The notes under the pieces were generated by a model that did no database searches, was not told the origin of the DNA, and saw only the letters and a list, made by a program, of their open reading frames with translations. Below are positions 1 to 5,075 of a stretch of 5,238 bases of DNA, piece by piece. Position 1 is the stretch's first letter; every line of letters starts with the position of its first letter. This stretch comes from Acidobacteriota bacterium (lineage in GTDB: Bacteria; Acidobacteriota; Vicinamibacteria; Vicinamibacterales; SCN-69-37): positions 1-5,238 of the forward strand of contig JAKALV010000241.1 of assembly GCA_021824055.1 (NCBI GenBank). Reading direction: 5' to 3'. Position numbers and translations under genes: made by a program.

Positions 1-201
1 GCCGATTTCCACCAGCAGCGTGGTGAGGTCCGGATCGGCCAGCTCCCGCGCCTGCTGAGTCGGCCCGAAGGACGCCGCGAGAAATGCCGCCATGTCCTCC
101 GGGCGGTTGTCGGCGGCGAAGGTGTCGTGAAAGGTGCGCGCCGCCAGCGCGGCGAGCGCCTCGGCGTCCGACAGGTCCGCCCGTCGAATGCTGGGGCTCA
201 T
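1..201 (-). CDS. GNAT-family N-acetyltransferase, N-terminal part (runs off window)
   Basis: The reading frame begins at an ATG (199-201) and stays open for 67 codons to the left edge. The protein opens MSPSIRRADLSDAEALAALA and continues with ARTFHDTFAADNRPEDMAAF, the usual start of GNAT acetyltransferases: a first beta strand (IRRA), the 'D..AL..L....F..TF' helix 1, and a helix 2 region. Such enzymes move an acetyl group from acetyl-CoA to an amine. The acetyl-CoA-binding motif A (R/Q-x-x-G-x-G/A) would lie beyond the edge, so substrate and activity cannot be judged. The start is 18 bp after the amidohydrolase stop on the same strand, which suggests co-transcription. A G-rich stretch (GGTGGTGG) lies slightly further upstream than an ideal ribosome binding site. 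Family-level identification rests on the N-terminus only. Confidence 0.8.
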   Translation of the reverse strand, partial: MSPSIRRADLSDAEALAALAARTFHDTFAADNRPEDMAAFLAASFGPTQQARELADPDLTTLLVEIG

Positions 202-219
202 CTGGTAGGGCGCCACCAC

Positions 220-1569
220 CTACCTGTACCGCACGCCCCGGTGAATGACGATCGCCGGGTACTGCAAGCGCTCGATCTGCTCGAGTGCGTCGCCGCGTAC
301 CGCAAGAATGTCCGCCACTTTACCCGGCACGATCGTGCCAACCTGCCGATCGACTCCCATGGCCACCGCCGGCCAGAAGGTCGCGGCACGTATCGTCTCC
401 ATCGGGTCCATCCCGTAGGTGCGTACCCAAGTGATCATCTCTTGCGGTGTCGCGTACCCATGAAAGTTCGCGGGCACGCCGCCGTCGGTGCCGATGAGCA
501 ATCGCACGCCACTTTCGCGCAGCTGACGGAACTTCGTGGCCAGCGTCGGCTTGCGCGCCGGCACTTGGCGGTAATAGGCGAGTGTGTCGAGACGCTCGAT
601 GGAACGATGCACGTCCCGGGCGATCGAGTCGGGCAGGTACTCGTACCACTGCGGATCGTCCACGAATTCGCTGGCGTCGCGGCGCGTGGTGAAGTTCGTG
701 AGCACGTCAATTGTTGGCGTCCAGAAGAGCGGCGCGACGTTGCCGCGCGCCGACCGCTCGCGCAGCGCATCCACGATGTCCGCGGGGTACTCCTGCGCGG
801 TGGCGAGCCCGGTGTGCTCGAAGTCGTCCACGCCCGCGGCGAGGCCGCGCCGAATCTCCTCCGGGCGGTGCGCGTGCGCGACGACGGGGAGCTTGAACTT
901 ATGCGCCTCCTCCACGACGGCGCGCACTTCGTCCATCGTCATCTCGTCCTGGTCGATGAGCTTGATGACGTTCATCCCGGCCGCGGCGAGCTTGCGCACC
1001 TTGGCGCGCGCGTCGTCGGGGCCGTTCACCCCCCAGCGAAACGCCTCGGTGCCGGGATATGGCGCGTGCTGGAGGAACGGGCCGCTCGAGTAGATCGTCG
1101 GGCCGACGAGTGCGCCCGAGTTGATCCGCTCCTTGATCGCGACGATGTCCTCGAGCGAAGAGCCGAGATCACGAACACTCGTGATGCCATGCATGAGCGA
1201 TTGGCGCGCCGCGGCAGGCATGATCGACTTCGCGATGTCGCGTGGGTACGTCTTGTCCCAGTAGGCATAATCGCCGTGACCGACGAGCATGAGGTGCACG
1301 TGCATGTCCCAGAGTCCGGGGAGGACCGTCATGCCTTCCGTGCTGATGACCGTCGCGCCCTTGGGCACCGCCAACGCGCCGACGGTGCCGACCGCTGTGA
1401 TGCGATCGGCCTGCACGAGCACCACCGAGTTGCGCACCGGTGCGCCGCCATTGCCGTCGATCAGTGTCCCGCCGACGAGGGCCACCGTCTGCTGCGACGC
1501 GGCGGTGGTGGCACAGAGGACAAGCGTCAGCGCGATCGGCGCCACGCGACGGACTGACCTGCGGCACAT
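220..1569 (-). CDS. Exported metal-dependent amidohydrolase (imidazolonepropionase/prolidase-like)
   Basis: This 449-residue protein hydrolyses C-N (amide or peptide-like) bonds in the amidohydrolase superfamily; the substrate cannot be read from sequence. Residues 1 to about 25 form a signal peptide: a basic n-region (MCRRSVRR), a hydrophobic core (IALTLVLCA) and small residues (TTAAS) before the mature part. LVLC is not a good lipobox, so a periplasmic or secreted soluble enzyme is more likely than a lipoprotein. A beta-sandwich segment (GGTLIDGNGG, about 33-42) precedes the metal motif DMHVH (H90, H92). Next come VIKL (K203, the expected carboxylated bridging lysine), AHAH (H232), FEH (H252) and GTDGG (D362). 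The C-terminal GTIVPGKVADILAV is the usual closing beta strand. The whole metal set is present, so the enzyme is probably active. An in-frame TTG lies 10 codons upstream, but the ATG at 1569 has GGAG six bases before it and gives a clean signal peptide. A GNAT gene follows after 18 bp. Confidence 0.93.
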   Translation of the reverse strand: MCRRSVRRVAPIALTLVLCATTAASQQTVALVGGTLIDGNGGAPVRNSVVLVQADRITAVGTVGALAVPKGATVISTEGMTVLPGLWDMHVHLMLVGHGDYAYWDKTYPRDIAKSIMPAAARQSLMHGITSVRDLGSSLEDIVAIKERINSGALVGPTIYSSGPFLQHAPYPGTEAFRWGVNGPDDARAKVRKLAAAGMNVIKLIDQDEMTMDEVRAVVEEAHKFKLPVVAHAHRPEEIRRGLAAGVDDFEHTGLATAQEYPADIVDALRERSARGNVAPLFWTPTIDVLTNFTTRRDASEFVDDPQWYEYLPDSIARDVHRSIERLDTLAYYRQVPARKPTLATKFRQLRESGVRLLIGTDGGVPANFHGYATPQEMITWVRTYGMDPMETIRAATFWPAVAMGVDRQVGTIVPGKVADILAVRGDALEQIERLQYPAIVIHRGVRYR

Positions 1570-1575
1570 GGGGGG

Positions 1576-1579
1576 CTCC
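1576..1579 (-). promoter_or_regulatory. Ribosome binding site of the amidohydrolase
   Basis: GGAG on the minus strand lies six bases upstream of the ATG at 1569. It decides the start against the in-frame TTG at 1599, which would add a proline-rich stretch ahead of the signal peptide and has no such site. Confidence 0.7.
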
Positions 1580-1732
1580 GGCGGTGGGGGGTGCGGCAAT
1601 CTGACTCAATCTCGTCGGTGGCGCCATGTCCTGCTGGCAAGCAAACGCGCTCCCGGTTGCGGAGATGATCGTCGGACCATGCGCGCTGGACGGCCCGCCG
1701 CCAGTCGCGGCTGGTGTGTTGCAATGCACGAC

Positions 1733-2020
1733 ATGAAGACCGCCGCTCTGACGATCCGCCGAGACTCTCCGCTTGAGCGCCAGCTTGTCCGCCTTGCGCG
1801 GCGCACGGGACGCCGTCGGAGCGACTTGGCACGCGAGGCACTTCGCCGACAACTGGCGCTCGCCCCGTTCGATGATCGGCGGTGCGCGATCATGCCGTGC
1901 GCCGAGGCGCGTGGGTACCTGACGGACGAAGACGTGTTCCGCGTCGTGTCGTGCGAGTCGCCTTCGACACGAACGTTCTCGTCCGCGCGATCGGTACCAG
2001 GGGTCTTTGCGCCGGCTTGA
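1733..2020 (+). CDS. Ribbon-helix-helix antitoxin, probably with a lost stop codon
   Basis: The start MKTAALTIRRDSPLERQL, followed by VRLARRTGRRRSDLAREALR, has the ribbon-helix-helix pattern: a short beta strand (ALTIRRD), helix A (LERQLVRLARRTG), a turn with a serine (RSD) and helix B (LAREALRRQL). Such proteins dimerise, bind their own promoter and use the C-terminal tail to neutralise the toxin. The tail GYLTDEDVFRVVS (to about codon 73) looks like the normal C-terminus of PIN-partner antitoxins. The frame then runs 22 codons further, deep into the toxin frame, to a TGA at 2018-2020. I infer that the original stop near 1952, where toxin and antitoxin would normally overlap, has mutated to TGC. 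An ATG at 1724 is an alternative in-frame start; neither has a clear ribosome binding site. The C-terminal extension and the broken toxin suggest the pair is decaying. Confidence 0.72.
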   Translation: MKTAALTIRRDSPLERQLVRLARRTGRRRSDLAREALRRQLALAPFDDRRCAIMPCAEARGYLTDEDVFRVVSCESPSTRTFSSARSVPGVFAPA

Positions 2021-2210
2021 TGCGCCTGGTATTGCGCGACCACGAACTGGTCGTCGGAGAGCAGGTGCTGCTAGCACTTCTGCGGAATCTGAGCAAGATG
2101 CTGCAAGACCGCGCGAAGTGATCGAGCGCTACGGCGAATTCCTTCGCGAACAGGCCGTGATCGTTCCCCATGCCCAGCGCCGCGACATCGAGGGGCTCGA
2201 CCCCGCAGCA
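1951..2210 (+). pseudogene. PIN-domain toxin, frameshifted and truncated
   Basis: From a GTG at 1951 the frame reads VRVAFDTNVLVRAIG, the first strand of a PIN-domain ribonuclease with its metal-binding aspartate (F-D-T-N, residue 5). It continues through a segment ending NLSKMLQDRAK and stops at 2119-2121. The homologous sequence carries on in another frame from about 2100 as PREVIERYGEFLREQAVIVP, then HAQRRDIEGLD, which matches the expected following helix and strand of the domain. A one-base deletion near 2096-2104 (CTGCAAGACCG) explains the switch. Past about 2210 the plus-strand similarity ends and the opposite strand encodes transposase, so the C-terminal third with the other active-site acids is gone. 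The helix that usually reads E-L-x-R-x-L reads ALLRNL, so a second conserved acid may also be lost. The antitoxin gene is immediately upstream and overlaps. The product should be inactive. Confidence 0.75.
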
Positions 2211-2580
2211 GCTTCTGCTGTCCCCGCAACGCGGGCCCCGCGACCCACACCGTCGGCAGCAGACGCGTCCGCGCCAACTCGGCCAGCTTGCGTGCGTCAA
2301 ACGGATCGGTCTTCGCGCGCGCCCGCCAGAGGAGCTTCACCTGGTACGCGTGCGCGACCAGCACCGTGATCCCGCGCGCCACCAACTGATCGTGCAGCCA
2401 CGCCCAGTAGAGCGTGGCCTCCATCGCGACCGTGAGCGGAGCCGGCAGCCCCACGAAGAACGCCGCGAGCGCCGCCACGTCCGGCACCACGCGCCGTTGC
2501 TCCGCGACTATCTCGCCGTCCTCAGTCATCGCGCACGCGGTGATGTACCGCTTGTGCAGATCCAGCCCGATCACTGTCAT
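2196..2580 (-). pseudogene. IS110-family transposase, N-terminal fragment
   Basis: The protein begins MTVIGLDLHKRYITACAM, typical of the RuvC-like DEDD domain of IS110-family transposases, which cut and join DNA guided by an element-encoded structured RNA. All four expected acidic residues are visible: D7 (GLDLHK), E54 (AMEAT), and D92 and D95 (TDPFDARKLA). Similarity continues through ELARTRLLPTVWV to about LLRGR (residue 127), where a linker and the C-terminal serine-containing domain should follow. Instead the frame enters the antisense of the PIN toxin and the residues become meaningless. Full-length members have about 300-400 residues, so well over half is missing and the fragment cannot transpose. 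The ATG at 2580 is preceded by GAGGAGG with a five-base spacer, which decides it over the upstream in-frame start at 2625. Confidence 0.85.
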
Positions 2581-2585
2581 CGCCG

Positions 2586-2592
2586 CCTCCTC
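2586..2592 (-). promoter_or_regulatory. Strong ribosome binding site of the IS110 transposase
   Basis: GAGGAGG lies five bases before the ATG at 2580, a near-perfect Shine-Dalgarno match. It fixes the transposase start. Confidence 0.75.
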
Positions 2593-2595
2593 AAG

Positions 2596-2617
2596 CGCAC
2601 CGTCCTTCAATGGTGCG
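2596..2617 (-). repeat. Hairpin in the transposase leader
   Basis: CGCACC and GGTGCG form a six-base-pair stem around a ten-base loop just upstream of the ribosome binding site. It could be part of the structured RNA of an IS110 element or a leader hairpin that limits transposase translation. Its role is unproven. Confidence 0.4.
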
Positions 2618-2651
2618 TCCATCACCGCTCACGCGGCGTGGCTTTGCGCTT

Positions 2652-3197
2652 TCACATGGTCGGGTTAGGCGGGGGCGCTTTGGATGCGGGGGGTACCCGA
2701 CTGAGACGATTCAGTCGGCGGCCGAGCTCCGGTGCCAGCTGGAACACAGCGCGCCTTGTCGATCCAGCGTTCTGCGCACAGACCGAGTCGACCATAGCTC
2801 GGTCCGGCACCCGCAGTATCCGCGCACACAGCTCCTCGCGAGCTGGCATGTGTGATACGCGCATTTCGACCATGAACGTCGCGCGGAAGAGCGCGCCCAC
2901 GGCCAACAGATCCGCGTCTGTCCACTCCAACGGTGGCTTCGCGTCAACTTCCATGACAGTCAGAACGTCGAAGCGCGAGATGTACTGAAGTCGCTTCCTG
3001 TCCAGATGCCTTGGCAATAGCGAGTCCAGCAGGATGATGGACGTCCAGCGCCTCGCAGTCGTGTCAGTGTCAGTCAGTACCAGCGCCACTCTGGCACGAG
3101 CGTTCTGCGGTACTGAAAAGCGTCCCTCTGCGATCGGCGTGACCGCTGAGCTGAGCAGGAGAAGGCACAGGCAAACGATGATCTCTTGACCCTCCAA
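2652..3197 (-). CDS. Integron cassette gene: small exported protein of unknown function
   Basis: I do not recognise a family. Counted from a TTG at 3197, the product has 181 residues. Residues 6-22 (IIVCLCLLLLSSAVTPI) are strongly hydrophobic and followed by AEGRF, which suggests a signal peptide or membrane anchor. The n-region is weak, so the start is uncertain: no ATG lies near it, and GGAGG at 3192-3196 is spaced for a start around the ATC codons at 3177-3182, which may be a mutated ATG. The mature part has alternating strands and helices (RVALVLTDTD, FDVLTVMEVD, DADLLAVGALFRATFMVEMR) and ends in a proline-rich tail. The strand-helix layout resembles periplasmic domains that follow a signal sequence, but that is only a shape argument. 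The TTG lies inside the cassette boundary box of the attC at 3192-3294, and the last codons overlap a GCCTAAC attC box, so the gene fills a whole cassette. Two or three cysteines are present. Confidence 0.6.
   Translation of the reverse strand: MEGQEIIVCLCLLLLSSAVTPIAEGRFSVPQNARARVALVLTDTDTTARRWTSIILLDSLLPRHLDRKRLQYISRFDVLTVMEVDAKPPLEWTDADLLAVGALFRATFMVEMRVSHMPAREELCARILRVPDRAMVDSVCAQNAGSTRRAVFQLAPELGRRLNRLSRVPPASKAPPPNPTM
2664..2670 (-). other. attC R'' box (GCCTAAC) of a truncated third attC site
   Basis: GCCTAAC on the minus strand fits RYYYAAC and lies at the very end of the exported-protein gene, where a cassette's attC should begin. No matching GTTRRRY box or full stem follows: the IS110 remnant begins within about 80 bases. 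I read this as an attC interrupted or deleted by the insertion sequence. A seven-base motif alone could be chance, so the call leans on position. Confidence 0.45.
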
Positions 3198-3294
3198 CGA
3201 CTGGCGTTGTGCTGCGAACGCTCTAATAGAATGCGGCCGCGGAGCGGCCGCTACCAAAGATCACGGCGTTCGGCAGCACCAACGTTGGTTGGGC
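3192..3294 (-). other. attC recombination site of the GIY-YIG cassette
   Basis: This 103-base site has the architecture of an integron attC. On the minus strand it opens with GCCCAAC (R'', 3288-3294), 15 bases after the GIY-YIG stop, and closes with GTTGGAG (R', 3192-3198), which misses the consensus only at the last base. The inner arms GTTGGTGCTGCCGAACGC and GCGTTCGCAGCACAAC pair along their length except for two unpaired bases on one arm, the kind of extrahelical bases that orient attC folding. The tip contains GCGGCCGC, three bases and GCGGCCGC again (3233-3251), a hairpin suitable as the variable terminal structure. IntI recombinases recognise such folded single strands. Confidence 0.8.
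3233..3251. repeat. GCGGCCGC hairpin at the attC tip
   Basis: Two copies of the self-complementary octamer GCGGCCGC flank GGA, allowing an eight-base-pair stem with a three-base loop. It sits centrally between the attC arms. Confidence 0.75.
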
Positions 3295-3309
3295 TGCGAC
3301 GCGCCGATG

Positions 3310-3705
3310 CTACCACCCAGCGATGGCATTGTTGCGCAGGCGCCGCAACGCCTTGTAGCCGCGAGCCAAGTTCAGCGGGCTTGCCTTCGCGTCGTCCCGA
3401 TAGAGGTGGCGAAACAGCCCCTCGAGTTCGCGTACCTCGTCGTCCCGAATATTCTCCCAAACTTCGAACACCGAGAAATGCGTCCACAGTCCCGCCTTCC
3501 GGCGGCGGTGGCTCTTCAGACGCGAACGGATGCCACCCTGACTTGCCATTCCGACATATACCACGTCGAAGGAGAAGCCCTCCTTTCGCCGCCGCCTCTT
3601 GTAGAGGACGTAGATGCCACGCAGGCCGCGAGGCAGCTTCAGTACCTGGTCCTCCTCGAGGTACTCAGCGCACCTCTTGATCAGCCGTAGCGCACTTTGA
3701 ACCAT
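3310..3705 (-). CDS. GIY-YIG nuclease domain protein (integron cassette gene)
   Basis: The 131-residue product is essentially one GIY-YIG nuclease domain with a short helical lead (residues 1-24). The motifs appear in order: GIYVLYK (GIY at 30-32), VVYVGMAS (the YIG counterpart YVG at 50-52), GIRSRLKSH with the expected catalytic arginine (R60 or R62), ELEGLFRHLY with the catalytic glutamate (E95), and LNLARGYK with N112. GIY-YIG enzymes cut DNA through one divalent metal ion. With no extra DNA-binding domain, the target is unknown: repair, restriction and selfish roles are all possible. The ATG at 3705 is preceded by GGAG three bases away; a TTG at 3738 inside the cassette boundary box is an alternative start. 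A boundary box GTTGGGC lies 28 bases upstream and an attC lies just downstream, so this is a complete single-gene cassette with a very short leader. Confidence 0.85.
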   Translation of the reverse strand: MVQSALRLIKRCAEYLEEDQVLKLPRGLRGIYVLYKRRRRKEGFSFDVVYVGMASQGGIRSRLKSHRRRKAGLWTHFSVFEVWENIRDDEVRELEGLFRHLYRDDAKASPLNLARGYKALRRLRNNAIAGW

Positions 3706-3732
3706 AGGCTCCACTGAAAGTTCGCCTTCGCA

Positions 3733-3858
3733 GCCCAACGATTAGACAGCAAGTTATGATTGCACTCCGCGTCATAGACTGCGAATGCTGCCTATCTATC
3801 ACGCTGCATCACGTTCAATATTCAGCGTCGCAGGTCTTTGCGCCAGTTGGTGTTATAC
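3733..3858 (-). other. Candidate attC or attI between the integrase and the first cassette
   Basis: On the minus strand the 126-base segment starts with GTATAAC, close to the RYYYAAC box, and ends with GTTGGGC, a perfect GTTRRRY box that begins the GIY-YIG cassette. Between them, arms at 3823-3843 and 3769-3790 pair imperfectly (CTGCGA with TCGCAG, GCTG with CAGC, AAGAC with GTCT) and carry bulges, around a 32-base tip. The length resembles long chromosomal attC sites. A perfect GCCTAAC at 3886-3892 is an alternative outer box. Because it lies directly beside intI it could instead be the attI site. The integrase stop codon (3822-3824) lies inside the structure. Confidence 0.5.
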
Positions 3859-4379
3859 GCACGGCCGTCAATCAGGTGGCGGTGTGTTAGGCTGACAGGC
3901 GTGGTCTGCATAGCATGGGTGAAGGGCCGAGCAGCATGCGGAGAGGCGCCGTCACTAGCGCCGTGGGGGCTCGGCATCAACGCATCCAGCGGACTGCGCA
4001 CGCCGCGGCCGCCACGGTTCAGCACGTGCGTGTAGATCATCGTCGTCTTGACGTCCCGATGCCCGAGCAGTTCCTGCACCGTCCGGATGTCATACCCGCC
4101 CTCGATGAGGTGCGTGGCAAAGGAGTGACGAAACGTGTGGCAGCTGACCCGCTTATTCACCGCCGCGACCCGCGCGGCCTCGACCACGGCCCGCTGAATC
4201 ACTGTAGGATGCAGGTGATGGCGCATCCAGTGTGCCGTGGCGGGATCGCGGTAGAAACGAGTGGCGGGGAAGACCCATTGCCAACGCACATCCCGCACGG
4301 CTCTCGGCGACTTGCGCGCTTGGGCGGTGGGGAGCATCACGTGCCCGCGGCCAGCCACCAAGTCGCGCCGGTGCGTCAT
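3822..4379 (-). pseudogene. intI: Integron integrase IntI-like tyrosine recombinase, C-terminal fragment
   Basis: The 185 residues match the catalytic half of integron integrases. RWQWVFPATRFYRDP (32-46) belongs to the extra segment that separates IntI from other tyrosine recombinases. MRHHLHPTVIQRAV follows, then CHTFRHSFATHL (H81, R84), VQELLGH (H107) and TTMIYTHVLNRGGRGVRSPL with the nucleophile Y116. Full IntI proteins have about 320-340 residues. Here the N-terminal DNA-binding domain and the first catalytic arginine are missing; homology begins abruptly at HRRDL beside the ATG at 4379, and a stop lies about 16 codons further upstream in frame. The protein should not recombine DNA. After the usual end (RSPLDAL) there is a 50-residue tail of no recognised domain that reads into the adjacent recombination site. 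Cassettes lie past its 3' end on the same strand, the reverse of the common layout. A divergent flavoprotein gene begins 62 bases to the right. Confidence 0.85.
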
Positions 4380-4441
4380 CGTTTCGTTTCGCGCGACATC
4401 GACCCATCGCCTATCTTCCCGTGGTCCTCAATCGCCTTCCC

Positions 4442-5032
4442 ATGCCCGACGCCGCGCCGCGCTCGCCCGACCGCGCCACCCTCCACCAGCACCGCGAACG
4501 CGCCGTTCCCGACGACGCGCCGGCCATTCTCGCCGCCGGCATCGTGGCCCACGTCGGGATCGCGGACGACCAGGGACCCGTGGTCATCCCGATGACCTAC
4601 CAGTACGACCTCCAGGATCCCGCCACGCTCTACCTGCACGGCGCCCACAACAGCCGCCTCTTGCACGCGGTGGCATCCGGGGCCCCGGTCTGCGTCACCA
4701 TCACGCTCGTCGACGGCCTGGTCTACTCGAAGACGGCGCTCAATCACTCGGTCAACTACCGTTCGGTGGTCGCGTTCTGCCGTGCGGCGGCCACCCAGCC
4801 GGACGACGCACAAAAGCGCGCCGTCCTCGACGCGATGATTGGCCGGTACTGGCCAGGACGCGGTCCCAACGCCGGCTACACGCCCGCTCCTGCCGTCCAC
4901 CTGAATGCCACCGCATTCGTCGCGCTACATATAGATGCGATGAGCGCCAAGTCGCGCACGGGGGGCGCGAAAGGACCGGGGGACGACGACCCATCCGTGC
5001 CAGGGACGGCAGGAGTCACCGTCGCGCGCTAA
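4442..5032 (+). CDS. Pyridoxamine 5'-phosphate oxidase-like FMN-binding protein
   Basis: The 196-residue protein has the split-barrel fold pattern of the pyridoxamine phosphate oxidase-related family (Pyridox_ox_2-like). GIVAHVGIADDQGPVVIPM (33-51) gives the first strands, LYLHGAHNSRLLHAV (63-77) the FMN-phosphate-binding region with the NSR turn, and PVCVTITLVDGLVYSK (82-97) and NHSVNYRSVV (101-110) the family's central motifs. Family members bind FMN or a related flavin, or haem; the true substrate is usually unknown, and this is not the dedicated vitamin B6 enzyme PdxH. The last 30 residues are a disordered, glycine- and proline-rich tail. The ATG at 4442 is the first start that gives a family-like N-terminus; no good ribosome binding site precedes it. 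glnS starts 43 bases downstream on the same strand, so the two may share a transcript. Confidence 0.85.
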   Translation: MPDAAPRSPDRATLHQHRERAVPDDAPAILAAGIVAHVGIADDQGPVVIPMTYQYDLQDPATLYLHGAHNSRLLHAVASGAPVCVTITLVDGLVYSKTALNHSVNYRSVVAFCRAAATQPDDAQKRAVLDAMIGRYWPGRGPNAGYTPAPAVHLNATAFVALHIDAMSAKSRTGGAKGPGDDDPSVPGTAGVTVAR

Positions 5033-5075
5033 CTTTCCGGGGTCACCATCCCTGTCCCACACACCCGCTCTCCCA

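Larger units (their letters stand above)
2200..2651 (-). mobile_element. IS110-family element remnant
   Basis: This stretch carries the transposase fragment and its short 5' leader. The left break (about 2195-2210) joins directly to the PIN toxin. The right edge is uncertain and probably lies between the transposase leader and the GCCTAAC box at 2664-2670. IS110 elements lack long terminal inverted repeats and often make no target duplication, so neither end can be fixed by eye. The leader left here is too short to contain a whole bridge-RNA region of the usual size. Confidence 0.6.

Noticed and set aside
127..1557. Long plus-strand open frame of 476 codons opposite the amidohydrolase
   Set aside because: It is antisense to a gene with a complete active-site set and signal peptide. 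Its product is rich in Arg, His and Val without any recognisable motif, as expected for a shadow frame in GC-rich DNA.
1545..1569. Lipoprotein signal in the amidohydrolase
   Set aside because: The residue before the cysteine is Leu (LVLC), which does not fit a lipobox. Small residues further on fit ordinary signal peptidase I cleavage better.
1570..1732. Divergent promoters between the amidohydrolase and antitoxin genes
   Set aside because: Promoters must lie here, but no convincing -35/-10 pair or operator palindrome was visible on either strand.
1169..2077. Minus-strand open frame of 302 codons over the toxin-antitoxin region
   Set aside because: It overlaps the amidohydrolase in another frame and runs antisense to recognisable RHH and PIN motifs. 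No family features were seen.
3233..3251. Paired NotI-type sites suggesting a cloning linker or vector artefact
   Set aside because: They sit centrally between paired attC arms, form the expected tip hairpin, and have native-looking sequence on both sides.
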